Assembly: GCF_918797505.1 (NCBI RefSeq)
Contig: NC_092793.1
Coordinates: 49,526,243 to 49,590,242, forward strand
Direction of reading: 5' to 3'
From: Bemisia tabaci
Lineage: Eukaryota; Arthropoda; Insecta; Hemiptera; Aleyrodidae
Length of the DNA: 64,000 nucleotides
A program made the translations under genes and the position numbers. Positions 58,401 through 64,000 of this stretch are shown in pieces. Numbering within the stretch: position 1 is the first letter of the stretch; the number at the start of each line of letters is the position of its first letter. The notes beneath the pieces were generated by a model. That model was given only the letters and a program-made list of their open reading frames with translations, was not told the DNA's origin and made no database searches.

Positions 58401-61400
58401 TCTTTTCGATCAAAGCCTTGAGTTTCAGAGTAGTAATGATACAGCAAATCTGCGAAGGCTTGATTTGTTTCCCTCTTATCGTCAGGTATTTTTTTCTCCC
58501 CTGATTTCAAGTATGTAAACTTTTCCTCTTCGGCCTGGATTCGGAGGAAACATCTTTGATACTGAATGAATGCTTTCAATTTCAAAGAATCAGAAAAAAT
58601 TAATTGCATTCAATTAGACTTTTATTTAGAAAACTGTTCTCTTTTTTTTGTCCACTTTTTGGAAAAATTAGATGCTCCTAGTTCTTAGAGCTTCTTTACC
58701 ATGCATCTTTTTATCACAGCACATCTGGTACCTTTGAAATTGATTTCTGATGTGCCAAAGCTCTTATTTATTAATTAGTGTAAATATGTACTCATTTTTT
58801 TAGCCTAAAATCATGTCTTGAAAAGTTTCATTGATAATTCTGCAAGTTAGTTTATTGACCACTTGTACATTCACTCTCCTATCCTTGTTTTGTATTGAAT
58901 CAGAGAGTTTGATAATGCCCTTGAGGCCTCCTCTCTCTCCTCCCCCCTCTCCTCCTTTTAATTGATAATGCCCTTGAGGCCTCCTCTCTCTCCCCCCCCT
59001 CTCCTCCTTTTAATTCTGGACAAAAACCAATATGCTAGTGTTTAATTTTGTTTTGTGGTCTATTTTGATCTTTCTTAAACTCTGGTTTACCTCTGGGCAT
59101 TCATCATTGAGAAATGTTTTTAAAATGAAACCAATATCTCAATTTTAAGCACCTTTTCCCCTCAGGACAGTAAGATGATCATTTGCTAATTTTCCTTCTC
59201 TTGGATTTTCAGACTAGCACACCTCAAACGAATGGCAGTCCAGTTTGCAATCCAAGCTTGCAGTCTCATTTTATGACAGCGTCCTCACATCTGTACGACA
59301 CAAACTTTTCATCTTATAGTGCTAATACCACGGCAACAACAATTAATACAAACCCGTACTCACACACGGAACCAAATTCTGGTCAATTCTGTTACGGCTC
59401 CTGCTTTCCAGGCTATCCATGCTACCGTGCTCCTAATCCTCCATCAACCTTCTCATCACTCACAGAGAATCACCGCACCCATCTCGAAAATGGGGTTTGT
59501 TCCAAATATTTTACAATGCTGCCTTTTCATGCTTTTTTTCTCCTTCCTAGGACAGATTTACTGTGTATCCTGCTCAGTAGGAGTAAAATGTTTTGAGAAA
59601 ATTAGATGGTCGCAAAATTTCTTCCGAAATTAAATTTGCTCCGATCTAAACTTAAAAAACATTCTCTCTTGATATACTCTCGTTATTTGACCAAATTTTG
59701 TGAAACTTTTAGTTTAGTTTAGTTTTGTTTTACACAGTTATTTCGCCTAGCCTATTTCTGTTGATTTCGTAAGTTGGAATCAAAGAAAATAAAGCTTAAA
59801 ACATCCGTGGTTTACTGTTGAGGGTATTTTGTACGCTAAAAAGAAAATTTCCAGCATTTTTTGGTGATTTTTAGGACTATTTAGAAAAATCTAAAGTTAC
59901 GGACTTTAGCCAATTTAAATCTAAGTATTAGGCGCAGGTGGCATAGAAGTAAATGGATGGCAACAGGTCAAGTTCTGTCCATTTCAGAACACCTTGGCAC
60001 ACTAGTTGTATTACAGAGATAGTAATCTCTGCTTCCAGTGGCATATCCAGAGACCATGAGGGACCGAAAGTAAAAAAATTCCTGGACATTGCCCAAAATG
60101 ATTGTTTGGGGGGAATTTATTCAGTCCTCAGGGTTCAAAAAAACCAACAACCTCCCCTTCCCCCCCCCCCCCCCGCCTGTGCTCCTGTCAATTGTAATTG
60201 CTTTAATTCTAATCGCTGATTCTTTTAATACTGTTATCCTCATTTTTTGTATGTTTCTAGGGTAGGCAAGATGCTGAAAACAATTCAGAAGATGATCTAT
60301 TCCTTGATGAAAGCAGTGGGGACATAACGCTTCGTTTATCACCATCTGATTCTGTGGAGACTAGTGAATTTGATTCGGACGGAACGCTTATCATCAATGA
60401 AGATACATTAATAGAGGTTAAAATTCAAGTATAATGTTGACAATGTTGACCGCCACAGTGTTTTAGCACTTATTGGGGGAGGGGGGGGGGGCACAGAGAC
60501 AAATGGTGGTGCCTCCTGTCGGGCAACTAATAGAACTGCTTCCAAAATTCCGAGAGATTGTGCACTTTGATGGCTTAACTGACATTGCAATATCAGCAGT
60601 GTCCTTCTTAATGTGTTTAGGCCTCTGCAGAAGATATCGACTGGCAAGGCAGTCAATGTGTTAAAAACAGGAATTATCCTGAATTAATTTTCACCTTTCA
60701 ACTCTTTATTTTGCTTGCAAGTGTAGCATCTAGCTGGATAAAAGCTGAAGTTTCAAGGAAAATCTCATGGTGCCATCCATGAAGTGTAACATGCATGAAG
60801 TTGGCTTTTTGGATACCCCTCCAGCAGATTCCAAATCCCCCTCAAAAAATCATCATAATTTTTTTAACCCACCCCTATTTTTCAGAAACGAAGAACCACG
60901 GACCCAAAACTGCATAAATTTAGCTAAATTTCATATATTTTGGTACAATGCTCTGTATGACTTCTTGAGCATCCTAAGCTTCTAAATTATAACTTTCTAT
61001 GTGCCAGTCTTGAGGAAAACAGGACTAAAAAGTCAATTTTTCGACTTTCTTACTGTTTACTTTTATTGTTACTGTTTTGTGTTTACTGTTAAAAGCAAAA
61101 TTCAATACTCCAGCCAAAAGCGGAGAAGCAAAACAAATGATTAAGGAAATGGATCAAGCCAACTACTCTGCTTTAAGGATCCATTTTTGGTCTTGTCAAA
61201 TTTTCATTATTTTCTCTCATAATAATTTCTTTGCAGGACTCTAATGAAACTCAGCCAGATAGTTTCAATCATGTAGCAAACAATCAAAATGACGGGACCT
61301 ACCATGCACTTGAATCAACAGTTTTAACCCAAGAAATGCCGCATTTAGATAGTCAAATTGTTGAAAGCATTTTCAACGAAACAATTGTAAGTATGCTCCA

Positions 61401-63209
61401 AGATAAGCTTATTCTTTGTTGTGATACAGGGTCCAGGTGCCACCCTATAATTCACAAGGGTCGGTCACGATGTTGAGGAGTACTGATTTCTCAAGTTCTA
61501 AGTCGAGAATTATGTAATTTTCTGATTACCTGCATGCAAGTCAAGCAGCTGAAAATCAGGAACTTAACTGTAAATCATTCTCTCATGGTTCAAAGCACCT
61601 CTCTCACTTTTCAACGTAGTGTCCTGTCAGGTCCAAGCTCTGGTGGAAAACCAGCTCTCCCATGATGAGTGAATCTAAAACCTGTAGTTGAGAGGTACAG
61701 AAACTTGCATTAGGGAGAGGTGTGCTCAGCCTATTCCACAAAATTTTTTGACTGTAGGTATACACTATTAATTTTTATTCTTATATCAAAGAAAAAACCG
61801 TATTTTGATGGAGTAAAATTTTAAAATTTTAAGATGAAATGAACGGATTTAAAAAGATCCAACCGAACTGCATCTCATCATACTAGTGTGATCCAGATAT
61901 ATGTGAATTTGAAGCAATATCGGAAGTCAAAGAATGAAGCCAAATTCTCACCTATCAAACTCAGTCTCTTCAATATTTTAACTACTTGTTGTTTCCTCTC
62001 TTTGTCCCGTAGGCAGATGGAAAAATATCAGAGGCGTATGAGAATCTAACAGCCGCCGAAATAGATGAAGTTTGCCGTCAGTCGTACTCGGCCATAGACA
62101 GCTTTACCCAAGCAAGTGTGGTGGAAAATGGGAGATTACATGAAGCCAAACAGAATGAAAATGTAAGTTTTCATACATCTCTTTTTACTCTGCAAGGACA
62201 CTCCTGCTGACTCAATGGTAATGAGAGAAACATTGCTACCATTGAATGCTCCCCTGTTTAATTTTTGTGCGATTTTGTAAAAACTCGAAGACTGTCAGCT
62301 TGGAATTTCAGTAAATCAGCAAAGTTTACAGGGTTTCTGGCGACCTGTTAAAGGTTAGGGAATTTCGTGAGTAATACACCGGCTCAGCAACTTGAGCTGG
62401 TGTTTTACGAGAGAGCACGAACAATCTCCAAGTATCTTTTGCCTTAAATTGAATTTCTAGAATCAAAAATTTTATCCCTACTAAAGCGGAAATCAGGGCA
62501 GTTTAAAGAAGAAAAATAATCTGAGCAGAGGTTCTGTTCAAAGGGTGGGGAAAGTTAGAGAATTCAAAAATTTCGGAGTCAAGGAACGAAGACGAACAAA
62601 AATGAAGAACTAATGGAAACCCTGGAGTATACTCCAACTAGGAAATGTATTTTCTCGTAGTTAGTATCCGATAAAAAATGTGTGTTTAAGGCTTGTGCAC
62701 TTAAGAAGGCATCAGGTTCATGAATTCACCAGTATTTTAAGAATGAAACTAAATCTCACCAGTATTTTAAGAATGAAACTAAATCTCAAAATGTTGAGCT
62801 ATATTACATGCTAAAAATTGTTCTTTTTAAGTTCAGAAAGAAGCAAATTTTCTTTTGTTAAAAGTCTGGGTGTTAAAATTATTCGGATCAAGGGAAACCT
62901 GAAAAAGTCCGAGAATTATTTTCTGTCCTATCTGTAGATATCCTGTAACTATTAATGTAAAAGAAACAAATTCGGTAACAGAAACCTTTTATAATATGCA
63001 ATTTGAATACAAAATTCATACCACTCATCATGTAGAGATCAAAAATTTATTCTTTTTACACTTTATAGACACCTTCAACAGAAGAAAGTTCATCCTCAAG
63101 TTTCATATCAGTTGGACATGCAGAAAACCCTCCACCCTATGCTTGTCCGGTTTCTGGATGCCATACTGCGTGGGATAGCGTACTTCCAATTGAGGATCAT
63201 ATACGTAAA
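40400..63209 (+). CDS. Twelve-exon gene ending in half a C2H2 zinc finger (partial)
   Basis: Coding exons: 40829-41014, 49512-49838, 53195-53362, 54295-54554, 55173-55286, 58287-58485, 59213-59494, 60261-60416, 61237-61386, 62013-62162 and 63069-63209; about 40400-40828 is probable 5' UTR/first-exon leader. All junctions are GT..AG in phase. N-terminus: basic, then KKIPYRYIQKVAVSLNLPG, an acidic/basic helix (EEFVREFKRRLYEEKSVKR) and SGAPLNLTK, which resembles a CtBP-type P-x-x-L-x motif only loosely. The middle is Ser/Asn/Tyr-rich (SAYQGYYPYSMWHYPP), followed by acidic stretches (NNSEDDLFLDE). The last exon has PPYACPVSGCHTAWDSV and LPIEDHIRK: C-x4-C-x12-H, the first three ligands of a C2H2 finger, with the second His in an exon beyond the window. 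Probably a nuclear DNA-binding or regulatory protein. I do not recognise the family. ATG 40829 is chosen because AATCATGAGAATG opens the long frame. By my exon list eleven coding exons are shown; a separate leader exon would make twelve. Confidence 0.82.
41352..41590. mobile_element. GAGGGGCTTGG inverted-repeat element, 239 bp
   Basis: GAGGGGCTTGGAGGACAAGG then CGCATAAGTGCAG at the left; CTGCACTTTCGCGCC then TTGTCCTCGAAACCCCTC at the right. The ends match those of the 1.25-kb element at 48211-49463 and a lone end near 28801. No coding content. Confidence 0.8.
43470..43800. mobile_element. CAGGGTT-family element, end-truncated
   Basis: It contains the family's internal phrases: AGTCACGGGAAATCAGGGAA, AATTTGAATCTCCAAAAGTT, CAGGGGACTCGGAAATGTTG, and the right end GAAAACCCTG. 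The left terminus is not clear. See 47265-47508 and 62329-62624 for copies with both ends. Confidence 0.6.
44321..44459. mobile_element. 139-bp hairpin family, copy in intron 1
   Basis: TGGACTACATCTCGCAATTA at the left, TTATTGCAAAATTAAGTCCA at the right, both arms containing AACTATAAATTCT or its complement. The loop has CATTAGTTTCCTTATGCA. Length 139 bp. Confidence 0.85.
44476..44960. other. CpG-rich block with 23-base poly-C tract inside intron 1
   Basis: The block is far richer in GC and CpG than its surroundings (GCGACGCGGCACGGCGGCGA, CGATGCGACGCGACGCGACG), and holds an uninterrupted run of C at 44672-44694 plus GGGGGGG at 44651-44657. It could be an internal CpG-rich promoter or enhancer, or an inserted GC-rich element. 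Open frames through it are short and not convincing. Confidence 0.55.
45545..45830. mobile_element. CAGGGTT-family element, partial
   Basis: Begins CAGGGTTGCCGGCGGTCTGG, identical in its first 20 bases to the copy at 47265. The internal part ATTTGATCTCCAAACAAAGG corresponds to the same place in the copy at 43470. The right end is missing. Confidence 0.65.
46338..46694. mobile_element. Two MITEs side by side (46338-46515, 46543-46694)
   Basis: First: GGAGCCGTTCATAAATTACC at the left and TATAATTTATGAACGCTCC at the right, 178 bp. Second: GGCGGATCCAGCAATTTGGC at the left and GCTTTGCTGGATCCGCC at the right, 152 bp, also pairing CCTCCCTTTAAA with TTTAAATGGAGAG. They are 27 bp apart and belong to different families. 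Neither codes for protein. Confidence 0.8.
47265..47508. mobile_element. CAGGGTT-family element with both ends, 244 bp
   Basis: The left end CAGGGTTGCCGG and right end GGGAACCCTG form a short inverted repeat. The interior is rich in GGAAAGTCAGGG and related phrases. Short CAG-starting ends with an imperfect flank match (CAGTTC / CAGCTC) hint at a hAT-type non-autonomous element, but the target duplication is not clear. Confidence 0.65.
48211..49463. mobile_element. GAGGGGCTTGG element, 1.25 kb, hosting a nested foldback
   Basis: TGAGGGGCTTGGAAGACAAG at the left and CTTGTCTCCCAAGCCCCTCA at the right match the ends of the 239-bp element at 41352. Inside lies an independent foldback, 48625-49245, which accounts for half the length. 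No transposase frame. Confidence 0.75.
48625..49245. mobile_element. Foldback element, 621 bp, arms of about 210 bp
   Basis: AATGGGCCTGTTGCAAACTT at the left pairs with AAGTTTGCAACAGGCCCATT at the right. Pairing holds, with few mismatches, through TAAGCTTCCCGCTTCAAAAA / TTTTTGAAGCGGGAAGCTTA and GTCGTTCCATCGTCGGC / GCCGACGATGGAGCGAC. A diverged partial copy is at about 31692-31815 (GCAAACTTTTGTCAGAGCGA). Confidence 0.85.
50223..51412. repeat. Direct duplication plus perfect 122-bp inverted repeat
   Basis: About 50223-50545 and about 50726-51030 are diverged direct copies (CCATTGTTGCCA, TTTTTAGGGGTTTTTTC, GTTGCCAAATTT, GAGAAAA). In addition 50909-51030 is repeated in inverted orientation at 51291-51412, and I find no mismatch over the 122 bases. 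Confidence 0.85.
51421..51628. mobile_element. MITE, 208 bp
   Basis: GATGACATATGTTAAAAGCC then GGAGCGTGATTGGTCGG at the left; CCGACCAATCACGCTCCGCC then TTTGAACCTATGTCATC at the right. Pairing also includes GTCTTATCGCTGCTTT / AAAGCAGCGATAAGAC. It abuts the end of the 122-bp inverted repeat. Confidence 0.85.
55287..58286 (+). other. Intron 5 of the zinc-finger gene
   Basis: Starts AA|GTACTT. It contains a run of 48 T at 55391-55438, a CAGGGTTTCC element end at 55728, a lone foldback end near 56953 and a member of the family of about 250 bp at 57780-58014. Nothing coding was recognised. Confidence 0.6.
57780..58014. mobile_element. Family of about 250 bp, copy in intron 5
   Basis: ATATCAATGGCCAAAGTGTG then AAACCAAATATCTCTGTTCGC at the left; TGTGCTTTTGCACTTGGACC then ATTGATA at the right. 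Also TAATAAATAAAGTAGGAGTG and AAAATTTTGAAACACTGCAA inside. Confidence 0.7.
58911..59015 (+). repeat. Tandem duplication of 52-53 bp
   Basis: GATAATGCCCTTGAGGCCTC and the following pyrimidine-rich CTCTCTCTCC..CCTCCTTTTAATT occur twice in a row with one-base differences. Intron between exons 58485 and 59213. Confidence 0.9.
62329..62624. mobile_element. CAGGGTT-family element with both ends, 296 bp
   Basis: CAGGGTTTCTGG at the left and TGGAAACCCTG at the right. The interior matches the 43470 copy (GTGAGTAATACACCGGCTCA, GAGCACGAACAATCTCC). Intron before the last exon of the window. Confidence 0.7.
62726..62785 (+). repeat. Exact 30-bp tandem duplication
   Basis: TCACCAGTATTTTAAGAATG then AAACTAAATC occurs twice in succession without difference. 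A recent slippage or duplication event inside an intron. Confidence 0.9.
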
Positions 63210-64000
63210 GTAAGTTTCTTGCAGGAGAACTCAGTGTTTTTTCAGGGAAACCATGGCTTAAAGGGTTCAAATTTTGCCATTTTTCTGATTGGACAAGAGG
63301 AATTACGCTGAAACACATTGGTTGGAAATGTATCAAACAATCAAGAGAAAATTGCAAAACAAATTCTTCTAATAGGGAAAAATGTAGAAAAGAACCCCCC
63401 CCCCCCCTTCCCAAAGGGAGGAGGCAGGGATTCAAAGTTGAAAAACCTGATGGAAGACTTTGCTTCGCATCTCTTCAACAATGAGAATATCTACTTATAA
63501 TTTGTACAGGCGACTCCCAAATTCAATTAGCTTTTGAATGAATACCTATACTTATTGTGTACCTATCTTAACTAAAAGTTAGATTTTGTTGTACTTTTTT
63601 GTGCTATTGCAAAGAATATCATATTCGTTTTTCTTGCAAAGTAAAAAGATGGTATTTTTCAGTACTGCCTCAAACGTGAGAAAAAGTGTGGTCTCAAATC
63701 TGATCAGGTCAAAACAAATTTCAAGAAAAGAGGGGCTGGAAACTAAATTTTCTGGCATTTTTATACGCAATATCAGCGTCTGATTGGTGATAGAGGAGAG
63801 CTTTTGTCGCCTTGCTAGCCAGGATAGTAAAACAAGATAAAAAGAAAATATAGCTTAGTGCCCAAACACACACAGCTTAAATTCCACATTTCCATTAGAA
63901 ACTGTGTTTAAGGAGACAGAAAACTTCCCTTTTCAGCCCTGTTTTTCTTGACATTGGCACAAGGAAAGTTCGATTTTAGACGCTCATCAGGCTCCGAAGG
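63210..64000. other. Intron of the zinc-finger gene to the window edge
   Basis: Begins AAA|GTAAGT after the half zinc finger. A C run lies at 63395-63406. No exon completing the finger (a histidine three to five residues after DHIRK) was found here, so it lies further right. Confidence 0.6.

Overview
This is a window of AT-rich, intron-rich animal nuclear DNA, almost certainly from an insect. Three signs support this. A DM4/DM12-family gene (an insect-type secreted family) can be assembled from four exons in perfect phase. A nuclear copy of mitochondrial cytochrome oxidase I uses TGA as tryptophan. Spliceosomal introns carry GT..AG ends throughout. A hemipteran (whitefly- or planthopper-like) host is a guess, not something the sequence proves. 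There is one 500-N assembly gap (32257-32756). I saw no rRNA genes, CRISPR arrays or bacterial features.

Layout. (1) 1-235: COI NUMT fragment. (2) 662-868, minus: first exon of a DM4/12-like secreted protein that runs off the left side. (3) 3084-7089, plus: complete four-exon DM4/12 gene (204 aa). (4) 9954-28913, minus: an eight-exon gene for a giant secreted glycine-rich protein. Its exon 7 is 6.8 kb and holds poly-glycine tracts, Gly-Pro runs, five near-identical modules of about 128 aa, and many furin-like poly-basic motifs. (5) about 28.9-40.4 kb: transposon-rich intergenic DNA with the gap. (6) about 40.4-63.2 kb and beyond the right edge, plus: a twelve-exon gene with an 8.5-kb first intron. 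It encodes a Ser/Tyr/Asn-rich, probably nuclear protein that ends in the window with the first half of a C2H2 zinc finger.

The intergenic and intronic DNA is packed with short inverted-repeat elements: a hairpin family of almost constant 139 bp, a family of about 250 bp, foldback elements up to 1.25 kb (one nested in another), a hAT-like element with an 8-bp target duplication, a Helitron end, and a piggyBac-like end at TTAA.

The most striking item is the glycine-rich gene. All seven flanking exons join in phase and its unique segments are open, but exon 7 as printed contains about eight one-base frame slips, all inside GGN tracts. Ordinary gene finders would break it into fragments. No operon-like cooperation between the genes is implied; their proximity may be accidental.
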